From: Serilophus lunatus
Taxonomy: Eukaryota > Chordata > Aves > Passeriformes > Eurylaimidae
Assembly: GCA_013399895.1 (NCBI GenBank)
Contig: VXBA01005480.1
Span: 333,490 to 397,489, forward strand
Reading direction: 5' to 3'
DNA length: 64,000 bases
Shown: one piece after another, positions 13,401-25,400 of the stretch
Layout of the letters: each line of letters starts with the position of its first letter
Position numbering within the stretch: position 1 is the first letter of the stretch
Program-made: the position numbers and the translations under genes
The notes under the pieces: model-generated
Told to the model about the DNA's origin: nothing
What the model saw: only the letters and a program-made list of their open reading frames with translations
The model's database searches: none

Positions 13401-16400
13401 ATATTGAGCAAGACAAAGAAGGGCTGGTTTCTTTCAGAAGATTCACTGTTTTCCTTCTGTAGTTTCTCCATGAGCTGCCATGTGGTGCCAGTACTGGGGT
13501 TCACCTGCCACCCACACACAGCTGAGGGTTTGGAAACTGCCATGAGCCTTCAGAGCAGCTGCATCACCTTGCGGCTCATGTGCATTGAGAAGGTCTTTCT
13601 CTTAATCCTCATGGTTTTGAAAGGGAGTTACTGCTATGAAATTCCAGCTGGTCCAACTACTAGGTGGCAGACAAAAATAAAAACGAGCTTTTGAGTTTTA
13701 CTAGTCCTTATTTACTTATTTGTTGGTGTTCTATTGTGGTACTTCTGCAAATGATTTTTGCATCCATGGTTAATGAAGATGTATTTCTGCTATAGTCTCT
13801 GCGTTTTAAGTATTGAATCATTCTATGCTATTGGCGTGAAATTCACCACACTCATTTAGTCTTATGATTAGGATAGATGGGTTTGTTTATTGGATAACTA
13901 TCAATTTTGCTTCAGGAGTTCTCTCAGAACGTGCAGTGCAAACCCTGTGGATTGCCAGTCTAAACTGCAAGAGGCATAACTGATAAGTCTTACTGCTTTC
14001 AGTTTCTCTGGTAGTTCAAATGAAGAATTAGGCGTTTTCTGCCTAAATAAAGAAGTAACCTTGCTATAAGATACTTTTCAGCCTTGTACTTTGCTTTCTG
14101 TTTGTGCATTACTTACATGTAGAGTTGGTTTAAGTGGATTAGGAAATGAAGGTCTGAGCTTGCAAAAGAGTTGAGTATTTCTTGATAATTGGGGTTGGTC
14201 TAGGACATTTGGGTGTTCCTGTTAATTATGCCTCAGTCCGTTCCCTGGAAGTCACACTCCACCATTATGGTGTATCAAGTGAATCAGTCCTATTTGCTGC
14301 CTAGTTCTGTGAATTTGGAGCAAGCCCTTGCTGCACATAAGTCCAGTATGTCCTTAGCAGAGAGACTGAAAGAAAAGAATTTTGCCACCAAACAAATATA
14401 ATTTTGTTGTCAATAACTGAGCACCAAGTTTTGCAGTTCCAAACCAATTTAAAATTTCGATTGCATTTTAATTGAAGTTGAATTTGAAAATCTTGAACCT
14501 GCATGTGAGTAGGTGGAGTTCAGGGCACATGGCAGTCTTTATATAATCCCCAAAAGAGTCAGTGTGGAGTTTGTAGATGCAATGTAGTGAAATTCGTAAA
14601 GTCTGCTTGTGTGAGTATTTTAAATGAACTTCTGCCCCAAAGTACTGAGACACTGCCTGTTTTAGTGCTCTCTGCTTGTGTACCAGGAAGGAAGGGAGCA
14701 GCTTTGCTGTCTGTGCTCATGTTCAGGACAGAGACGGCAAATTTACCTTCTCTTTGCTCCAGGTTTTGAGGTAAAGTTTAACATTGGTTTTTCTCTCTAA
14801 ACAGGTGTGAAAGTAAAGAGCTCGATGTTGAAATAAGGAACCTGATAGGGAAAAGCAACACTTACCAGTTGAGTGAGGACCCCAAACCTGTTGCACAAGA
14901 GAGCCCGAATCCTCAGAGTACTTCGTGTTCCCTTAAGGTAATCACAGTGTGCTTTTGCAATGTTTATCTGCCAGGAAAGAACACCCAGGGGTTGTTCTCT
15001 GGGTTATGCATGAAACTTTGGGATTTCTGAAATGATGCAATGAACTTGCTACGCACTTTTTTTCCCTGATACAGCTCTTTTCTGTTATAAGGAGGATTGT
15101 CTGAGAAGGTATGTTTTATAGTGCTGTAAAAGGTCAGCTGAACCCACTGATTATCCAAAGTGACAACCTCTGTAGCCAACTGTTCCTTTTGGATGACACA
15201 GACCCCCAGGACTAGATAACCCTGAACACACTGTCATTTTTTTAGTTAGGCTTTTAGATGAACAGAAAGGATGAAGAAGGAGAAGGAGGATGATTCAATG
15301 CCACAGTGCTGTGGCACTGACCAGCAGATTGGAAGCCACCTGCCAAGGCACTTGTCTTGACTTGCAGAGAAGCAGCAGTTAACAAGCATCACAGAAACTT
15401 GTTCTAGGTTTCCCTCTCGGTTTCACTCCCCTCCCCTGAAATAGCGAATGTGGGAGAAGGACAAAAGGAATTTCCCTGTTTTCTGTGAACTGGGAGCAGG
15501 AGGAGGGACAGGTGTGGAGGAGAGGAATGACTAACCCCTGAATGCCACCCAGCTGCAAGGGGTGACACACTTACCTGCCTGTGTGACACCACCACGGGAT
15601 GGGGAAAGGAAACCTCTGAAGGCTGTGCCCCAAGGCATGATGCAGGAAATCGGTGAGGAGTTGAAAGAGAGATGACTCTCTTCTATGAAATCTGAAATTA
15701 CACACAGCTCCTTTCACATGTAAACCGCCATCTCCAAAATGACTCATGACCTCGGGGCACGAAGCTGAGCTGAGCATAAGGAGACGCTCCAGGGTCAGAC
15801 CAGTGGGATCAGAAACAGTGAGAAAGAAGCCACAGGGAGGGATGGGGATTCCCGGATGCAGGGGAGAAATAAGCATGGTGAAAGAGAAGTCAGCCCGGCA
15901 TCAAGCACAGCCTGGAGCTTTGAAATTTCAAGGTGCAAGTGATCTGTGCGAACACCTGATTCCCCATGTCAGCTTTCCCTCCAGCAGGAGGAAATGCGGG
16001 AATGGATTTAGGGGATGGAGGGTGGAAAGACAAAGAATCTGCTTTACCTCAACAGCTTCTGTGGGGTGCTTTAGTGCTTCACCCAGAAAACCATGACAAT
16101 ATTTAAATTGTCATGCTTTTATGCTCTTTACATTTATGGCAATTTTTTTGCCTGTAAAAGATGTGTGGTTTTCACAGCTTAAAGGAGGATGGTTTATAGT
16201 ATTTTTACCCTAGAAACATGCTGGCTATTTTTTATTTACACTTTTAAGTCAAGTAACTTTTCATTTGGCTGGTTATTGAGCTGGACTTCAAGTGAGTGAT
16301 GTCTTGACAGTTGTGATGAGTTTCAAAAACCTTCAGCCTAGTATGAGATGCTCGGAATACATTTTTCAGATTGTGAGTTCTGAGAAAAGAGCTCATGTGT

Positions 16401-19400
16401 TTAACACCTAGTAGATTTTCAATTATGAACATTATGAAATAGTATTAAAAAGAAAAACACAAGAAAATGTCAGTTTGCGAAATTAGATGCTGATTTAGAC
16501 TTAAAATGAGGGGGAAACTATGTTTTTAGGAGTTAGGAAAAAGTTAATGAAACAAAAGTATGCCCTTCCCTGTAGTGTTGGTCATTCATCAAGAAGCTAT
16601 TTGGCAGAGCCAGCAAGTCCATTTTCATTCTGTAACTTTTTTCTGGAGGGAAGAGTACAAACTGCACTCTGCAAAATGGCATTTCTATCTGATCTGACAC
16701 CAATTTGAAGATTTATCTGTAAACAAATGCCCTTCTTATGAGGATTTTTTCCATTAAAATTTGTGGTTATTAGTGTGGTCCTAAATGCAAATATTTGAGG
16801 AAGAGAAAATATAAGTCTGCAGAATGAAGTCACTGTCAGTACATCCTTCAGCCTCTGATTCCTTCATCTGTACCTCTTTAGTTGCAGCTTGTCATGGTGC
16901 TGTGTTCTCCGTTCTGGGAGAGAAAAGTGTTGCCCAAAAGTACTAATGCAGAATGTTTTCACTATATTTAGGGCTCAGTCAATACTTTGCACACAGGAAG
17001 GATGTTTTCTGGAGGAGGTGATGGTGGAGAAAAGTATCAAACAGGAAGGGATAATTAGCAGTGCGTGAACATAAAGGAAATTCGACAGAGATATGATATT
17101 TCATAGGATCAATTGTTGAAAAAAATCCTGCCACATAAACTTTCAAGCACCTGGTGTGAAGTGAAAGAAAAAAGAAAAAATATAAGGGCTATCTGTACTT
17201 GCAACAACTAGGTCATAAAACATAACATAGCCTCTTTGCTACAGCTACAAATCATCATGCAATTATTGTTCCATGAAACTGGAATTTTCAGCATCAGGCC
17301 CAAGTTTGCAAATGCTGAGGTACTTGAGTAGCTGTGCCTTTTTGGTTGGTCTCACTGGCAGTGGTGGAAAAAAATGGACAAAAAATGAAATCCTGAAAGA
17401 GGAGCCCGTGCTATGTTTTACTTCCTCTGAAACCTCGTCTTGCTCCAATTTTATCTGTTTCCCACATACTTAGGCACAAATTTGCATCAGCACATATTTT
17501 TCTGTGAGAGTAAATATGTAACTGAGCAGCATAAAAGGTTGAGGCTGACACACTTCCTGAAGGGAAAATCCCTTTCCAGCACACTTCTGTGGTGGAGCAC
17601 ATGGACCAGGATGAGACAGAAAGGGGTAGATTCTTCTTCTGGTTTAAGAGCTAATTTTATTCTTCAACTAAAATGTTTCATTTTTTACCATTTCATCACA
17701 TGCACTGAAATAAAAAAAGGGGTTGCACTGGATATTGGACCAAGAGCTGCTGGCAAAAAAACCAGCCTCAAGGATAAAGTCAAAACCAAAGCTCAACCAG
17801 CACAAAAGCAAGCAAAAGGTTCTCCAGAAGCCACCAAATTTTAACCAAGTAATCTCAGAGTAAATCTCACTTCTACAAGTCTACAACTGAAGAGTACAAT
17901 AAATAAAAAAAATAAAAATTAAAAAAGAGATCCAAAAAACTTTACAGCAGACACATGATCAGCTAGGACCAAAAAAAAAAAAAAGAAAAAGATGACTTCA
18001 AAATTTTGTACCATTTTATCATCATTAAGGGCAGATTCACATTTACTCATATCAAGTCGTTTAATGGTTCTTAGTTTCACTGCACTGAACAGACAAAATT
18101 TTCAGCAGTGACAAATGGCTTTCATTATCTTAATTTATGAGTGATATTTTGTAACACTGTAACAGAAAGCATTGCAGAATTAAGATCCAGCACTCTGAAA
18201 ATGAGAGCTTTTATCTTCCTGTGGTGCCGATGCTTGTGAGAGGATTCAGCCTCAAGGATTTGGTTCTTCTTCCACTGCAAGCTTCCCAAAGATGACTCAA
18301 AAGCCTTTTACCTGCAGAAAGCTCAGGTCTTCCTAAAATGCAAAATAAAATATTTCTCATTTATAAACAGAGTGTTAAAAAAAAATCTAATCTCAAAGCT
18401 GCTACCAATAGAAATTACAGAATATTACAGAAATAGAATAGAAATTAATAAGAGGCTTCTAAGCAGTTCAGCTCTTTTTTCCTTGCAGGCAGTGTTTGTG
18501 CCACTTGGGAGTTTCAGAGGGGCAGCAAATCCTGCCTGGTCCCATATGCTTCCTGGAAAGCTTTTTCCATACCTGGCAGATTTTTAGGTTTGCAATTGCA
18601 TTTACAGTCTGGTCGTCAAGTAGAATTTTCCAAGCAAGTTAAAACTGTGTCTTTGGTTCAATAGCTTCAAACCAAGTGTAAATGCCTCAAAATATTTTTG
18701 TCTTTTTGATTTCTGAAGTTCTGATAGTTGTTAAGGAGCCCTTCTCTCAAGAATTTCTACATATCCCAGGTTTCTGAAATGCTAAATTGTTCTCAATATT
18801 ATTGCTGTAGACATAAACAAATGTAGTGCCTTTATCTCTTCAATACCAGTGAATAAGAATGTTGTCATCTCCTGGTGTTTATTTTCAGTGCTATTCACTG
18901 TTTTACAGAGACAGACAATGATTTTGCTTGAACCTCTCCCAAAATTTGCTGGAAAAATACCACCACTTCTGAAGACCTCGAGCTTTTGTTCCCTACTCAT
19001 TGGCATATAGTCCATAATTTGCAGTGCTGTGCATGGGAGGGATATGCACAGAGATTGTCTTTGGCATAGTCACAGATGAAATTAATGTATTTTTTTGTGT
19101 GTAGGATGGCTCTTAAGGAGAATCTAAAATGTCTTCATTAAAATAACCTTTTTTAAAAAACAGAAGTGCTTTTGCACTTTTCTGTTTTGTTCTGGCTTTG
19201 CATATGAAGTCTGTGGAAGCCTTTTCTTTGTTAATCTTTCCTGAGAGTTTAACTTGGTAAGGTTCACCTCTTTCTCCAAATGAGAAACTAAGGCACAAGT
19301 TTGGTGTTTTGGGTACCTTGAGTACTCAGGTCTTTAGTAGCTTGAAGAGATACATGCCTAGGTAAGGCAAAGAGCAGGAGTGCAAATTAGGTGTCCTTGG

Positions 19401-22400
19401 GAGAGGAATAGGAACACCTGTCACTCTGCATCTTTGGGCAGCTTTTCTTCAAGGAAATGAATCCGTTTTCCAGTTACGGTTTTCCCCTAAACATCTTGGG
19501 GTGTGTGTTGGGATTCTCTTCCCCATAACTGTTAACAGACTTCACTCACTGTATGTGAACCATGACTCACTCAATTTACTCTTGTAATAGTTCACTCTTA
19601 GTGTCACTTAATAATTGTTGTATTTACATAGGTCCTTTTTTATGACTAGAAGCGGGGATAGAAGAGCCTGTTCTCTTCTTTACCAAAAAAGCACATACCC
19701 TTCCTTCCCTTAGCCTTGCAACTTCCTCTCTGGGGAGAACTGGCCAGTATGTGTAAACTGGGATTTACACACACTCCAAGCACAGAACTGCCTTGCCTGG
19801 TATATTAGTCACAAGCAGTGTGCTTCATCCCTTTTGGGAAGCCTCAGCCAGGAAGGAAGAAGAGGTTAAAATCAGAATTCCACCACTTACTTCTGAGCCC
19901 TGGCTGCTTCCACAGGCTGCACTTGTGCGTCTTCTGGGTCTTAAAGCAACTCTCCTGCTTCTTTAGCCAACGTAAAATATCCATTTCATTGCTCTTCTTC
20001 CAAAGACCCACAGTGAAACAAACGATCAAGGCCATCTTGGATACACGTGGGCAGGTGTGAGTGACATGGAAGCCCCAGCAGACCCACTGGAAGTAAGTGA
20101 CTGGTTTTTTGGTTGTTTTTTTTTTTTGTAGGATTTTTTTACCCTGTAAAAATTGCTGGTCATTTTAATTTGTTGTTACACAAAGGGTACACAGCCATTC
20201 ATTTTAGTGACCCATAAACTTCTGTGAGCAATATTCAGGCCTGTTGGTGCCAAGTGTTTATATATATATATATATATATANNNNNNNNNNNNNNNNNNNN
20301 NNNNNCATGTGTATATATATATATATATATATATATTTGTTAGATTTGTGAGTTGTCTTATTCACATGAATAGCGTGAATCTTAAATATGCCTGAGACCC
20401 ACATGCTGAGAGCAGTTCAGCATGTGAATAACTCCACTGGCTGCCAGGTATCACTTCAGATGCTTTAAATTAAACATGTCTATGAACTAAAAGAAGAAGG
20501 ATTAAGTGTTTTCTGGCTTGGAAGAGAAGAGCTCCACATTAGAGCTCAGCAGGACCGGCCATGGGGCAAATATGTGGTTGGGACTTCTCCTGTGAAACGA
20601 CACAGCAAAGCTATTCTTTGATCTTCACTGGTGTTTGGTATTAAATTCTCTAGCTGAAGAAGACTTATTTCAGGAGATTCAAGGCTTCAGAAGTGCTCAC
20701 ACTTTTGTTCTGGCTTTTCATATATTGGTTGAAAATTTAGGGAGAGGAAACAAAAGTCTCTGAACAGGTATCCAAATGTAGTATGTTTTCTTTTTATGAG
20801 CATGTCTTTTTTTTCCAGTGCAGTTCTCTCTCTTTAATAGATCACATGTTTGTTTTTATGACAACCCATAGAAACTTCTTGGAAATTATGATCTATGACA
20901 GTGCCACCATAAAAATGAGGGTTTAGTTGCTGTTGTTTTGCATGGACAGAGCTCCACGCCATGAAAAACAATTTCAGACTGATTTTCTAATTTCTCCAAA
21001 TGGCCTATTTGTTTTCTGTGTTGTTTGCTTTGAGTCCCTTGTGCTAAAGTTTATTTCCTTGGGCCTGCAAGGACTTAGCAGGGACAAAACTACTAATTAT
21101 TGTGGTTCTAGTAAATGAAAGGAATTACTTACGCCCACTTCAAGTTATGCTCAACTTTTGTAGCTTGCACTAATTGTTTAAATTACCATCTGTAAGATGA
21201 TTAAAGTCCTATTTTGTGTTCTGCTCTCAGATGGCACAAATAGATATAATTTTGTTTGTTTCAGTGGCTATTTGCATAATGCTTCAATTAAAACACAGGC
21301 TAAGCAGATGTACACTTCAGAATCAGCTGTCAGCAGGTGTCAAGGTACCAAAATACAAATGCAATGTAAGAAAATGCTTCTGTTTCAGTTACATGCACCT
21401 GTCAGGGTAGGTGGGAGATCTACATGATAATTTTGACGCGAAGAGAGCATGTTGGAAACATTAATCTTTGAGCATTTCTTTTCTCCAGGCAAGATACACA
21501 TTACTGACCAAAAAGAAGATTTTATCACCCAGTTCTCTGGAGCAGCAGATCCTCTCACTGGAAAGACAGAGACGAGAGGTAATCTAAAGTATACCCTTAA
21601 CCTTTACAGACATAACCTCTGAGACACACATTACAGTATCAGTAATAAGCTGGGGCAGGAAATCACTGAATGGTTGGTTATCACTGGTACTTACACTGTA
21701 TTTGTGCTGCAGCTTGTTTTACCCACCAGTCCAGCCAGGCCTGTGCTTTTACTGTGGGAACACACAACTGTGGGGTTAAAATGCCAGTCTATTTTTGATT
21801 TATTGACAGTGTTAAAATATAGGTTATTTATGGTGACTTCCTGGTAATTACAGCTTCTGGAGGTGAACAAGCAATGGGATCATCAGTTCAGAAGCATGAA
21901 ACAGCTGTATGAAAAACAGGTAACAATGCTGATGACTTCTATTGGAATATGTATGCTGCCTGCTGACAGCTAAGTCTGTGTTTAAATGCCAACCAGCCAT
22001 AGCATAAGAAGAGGCTTTCAAAATAAATTGTAAATAAATGCTTTTTATTTCTTTTTTTTTTCCATGATGCATCTAAACTTTGTATCTAAAGCTGACACAG
22101 CTTTTGTTCCTTGCTTATGGCTGTGTGGCACCATTGCTGCAAACATGATCATCAGCTGCCCAGTGAAGCTGACTGCATAAAATTTTTCCTAGTATTCCCA
22201 AACCCAAGTTGGTTCATTGACTGACACTTTTCTACTGTTTCCTGCTATGAAAAGGAAGTTTACAGGATGACCTCATGTGCATGGCAGGAAAATTTTCTCT
22301 CCAATATTTTCCAATAAGCTTTAATGAGATCCGTATAATTTCTTTTTTTATTTTTTTCCCCTTTACCCAAAGAGAAGAGGAATTCAAATGGCTCTTCCTC

Positions 22401-25400
22401 ATTTAATATGGATCTGTTTTATGTCTCTGGCTAGACACCTTGGGGGTGCTGTGCCTTCTAGAATCCCAAGGCAGCCCACCATGATGTCACTTGCTTTTCA
22501 GCTGACAGAGATGAAAGCAAAGCTGGACGTGTCAGAGAGGAGAGTGAGTGAGCTGGAGCAGGAGAGACATCAGCAGCATCCAGAGGAGGAGAGGCTGCTG
22601 GGCAGAGAGAAGCTGTTGCAGGAAAAGGTAGGAGGGTGCACTCTTGTCACCTCTTTTGCGCTCTGTGTTCAACTCTCTCTTGCCTTTCATCGTTCTCCCC
22701 TCGTGTGAGGCAGAGCGTGGGCTGTGGCACAACCGAGAGGGAACCGTGCTGTGGTGAGCTCTTCATGTTGTACCCAAGGCAGTGGCTGATGATCTGCCTG
22801 ATAGAGAACTCTTACAGACAGTCATTTCAATAGAAACTGGCAGGCAGCACAGCATTGGGGTGTGTGTGTGTGTGTGGGAGTAAAGAGCAGATTGACATGA
22901 GCACTGCAGAGATTTCCCTCCTCGCTGTTTGGTTCGGGATCAATTGCTTTGTGAATAAAAATGCTATAACTATTTCAAATGGAATGGGAACATCATTGCA
23001 GATGTTACACTAAGTGCTTGACAGTAAATACTTGAAGGATTGAATTCTGCTCCAGACACCCAGATTTTGGTATTGCTAATACAGGCTTTTGTACATGAGC
23101 TGGCTGCCTCAGGTAATGGTACAGTCAGTGCACTTATTAGGGCTGGTCAGCTGCTCTAGAGTGGTGTTTACCTCACCCTGAGAGTTGTTAGGCTTCTCTT
23201 TCTGGACTCCTTGGACACTGGATCTTGTGTAGGCTTTTGCATCTAAAGTTAGATCTCTAAGCTGAATTCTCTCCACAGTGAAACCACCAAACTGAGTGAT
23301 CAGCACATATATTCCCAAAAAGTACAAGATTTTGTGCTCCATTTTACAAGCCCCACAGAGTGATGCTTCCTGTTCTCATCCTGCTTCACAGGATTATGTG
23401 CTTCATGACCTCTTGTGAGAGTTACTGGATGGTGATGTGATGGCTGAAGTTTGGTTTCTCTGTTCACTTGGTAACTTGAAACAAACCTGAAAACAAGTGG
23501 CAATTGCATCACTTCCACACTCAGATAAGATGTGAGTTACCTGCTGCAGCAGAAGAAATGCAAAGCCCTTAGCTTTTATCTGCATGAGCAGAACATTCAT
23601 GTAATTTGCTTATCAATTAGTCTTAGCTAAGCATGTACTTGATTTCCAACCAGTGGGACTGTGCACATGTTTTAAAGGAAATTATGTCATTATGTACTTG
23701 CTGGATCACTGCCTGTATTTGCCTTGAGTGTGGATTCAGTGTGAGACAGTCTATTTTCCTGTTCATGTTACTGCCTGACTTTTAATATATGACAGCCCAA
23801 CTACCTTTTTATAAAGATAAGGGTGAGCAATACATTCTCCCAATTTTTTTTCCTACATACATGATAATGAACTAAATGACAATGCAATCCAAAAATTTCT
23901 TACAGGGACAGGTCGTCCTGCATGGAACTTCAGCCTTCGATCAGCAATTTCTTTAAAAATTATACACTCAGCCAGTAAGAGCTTCTGTTTGCTCTGAATT
24001 TCCTTTTTTTTTTTTTTTTTGGATGTCATGATCTAAATTAGCAGCACCAAACAACTCTGAGATGGATTTTGTGCTGCTGCTGCCTTACAGAGCTATTTTA
24101 TTTCATTTTTTAATGCACCTAGAGGGATGGGTCCCACAGAATGACAATACTATGTACTTCATCTGTCTCTGTATCCCCTGTGGCCCACAGAGGAAAACTG
24201 ACTGGTTTGGAGATTCAATTTTTATTGTTCTTCTCCCTGGGCATATCTATGTACCCAGAGATGGGAATCAAAGAGCAACCTAATCACTGGGAAGTCTAAG
24301 TGTCGTAACACCTGTTGAATAAGAAGCAATAAGATGTAAGAATTCAGATGGTTCAAAACTCTGAGTAAATTGGAAATACTTAGTGGTAAATGTCCATCAT
24401 GTTCCTGGAGGCATCAGCCTTTGAGAAGGAGATTATATGGTAGGAAAAGATACCATTCTTATGGTGTCTTGTGAGTGTGATTGTTGGATCTCATTTTTTT
24501 ATTTGCATAAAGCAGCTGCAGAAGAATATTTGAGATATTATTACTTTTTTTTTTACTTTTTTTTTTTTACTTTTTTTTTTTTTTCTTTTAGTAGAATGGG
24601 CCATTCTGTTTCATGTGTCTAAACAGCTTTGCTTTAAAACCAGTTTGGCAAAAGAGGGCTACTGAGGAATGTGTCACCCTGCGAGGGAATCTTGTGCAAT
24701 GCCATTTGCTTCAGGGTCTGATTTGGATCTCAGCTCCCTTCATTGTAAATTGAAAATAGCCACGTTGAAAGCAATTGGGAATAAGAAAGTCAAACTTACA
24801 GTTTGTTCAGTCTGCCCTAGTAATTCTTACAACTCTTCCATCTTGGAAGGGTCATGTGTAAATCCTATTGCAGGTAAGGACATCTTCCTGCTAGTTTGCT
24901 GGGGAGGTAACAGTGTAGGCATATGCTCTAGGGATGGTCAAGTTGGAGTCAACAAGTGTGATGGGGTCCAAAAAAAGGGGATTTTTAAGAGGCTTGATTG
25001 GTTTCTTGGTAATTCTAGAGCAGGCTGAGGCCTGTCTCAGTCCACTCAGTCTCCCCTGTAGTGGCACTGGCACTGGCTGAGACTCCACCAGCATTTAGCC
25101 CTGGCTTTACACTATGAACACCTAAGAGAAATGCAGTCTGGGATAATTGCCTGTATGATTTTGGTCTGCTTGGCCTGCCAGCTCTCTCATACCTTTGTGC
25201 AACCACGGAGAGACAGGATTTAGTCTGGTATGTTGTCTCTGTCTCATCATATGGTGAGTGGTCAAAAATATTTCTACAGGCTTTATCATATCTGGGTTTC
25301 CTACCAATCCACCATCCTGTTGCTTCCCTTCCCAGCTGTGTTGGGGACAACAAAAATGCAACACATCTGTCAGACAGAAGACACTCTGAAAGATATTCTA

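Larger units (their letters stand above)
14938..21488 (+). other. TNIP3 intron between exons B and C
   Basis: This 6.5 kb intron has A-rich low-complexity DNA at 17896-17990 and an interrupted TA microsatellite containing an assembly gap at 20259-20336. No gene is recognised. The plus-strand open frame at 17440-17844 ends in a lysine-rich tail only because the DNA there is A-rich. Confidence 0.65.

Noticed and set aside
13058..13543. 161-codon minus-strand frame inside the first long TNIP3 intron
   Set aside because: No recognisable domain or flanking splice pattern, and a plus-strand frame is also open over part of it.
17440..17844. 134-codon plus-strand frame with a lysine-rich, HMGN-like tail followed by A-rich DNA, considered as a processed pseudogene
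   Set aside because: The lysine content comes from A-rich DNA. I could not match it to any family, and there is no clear poly-A tail or target-site duplication.
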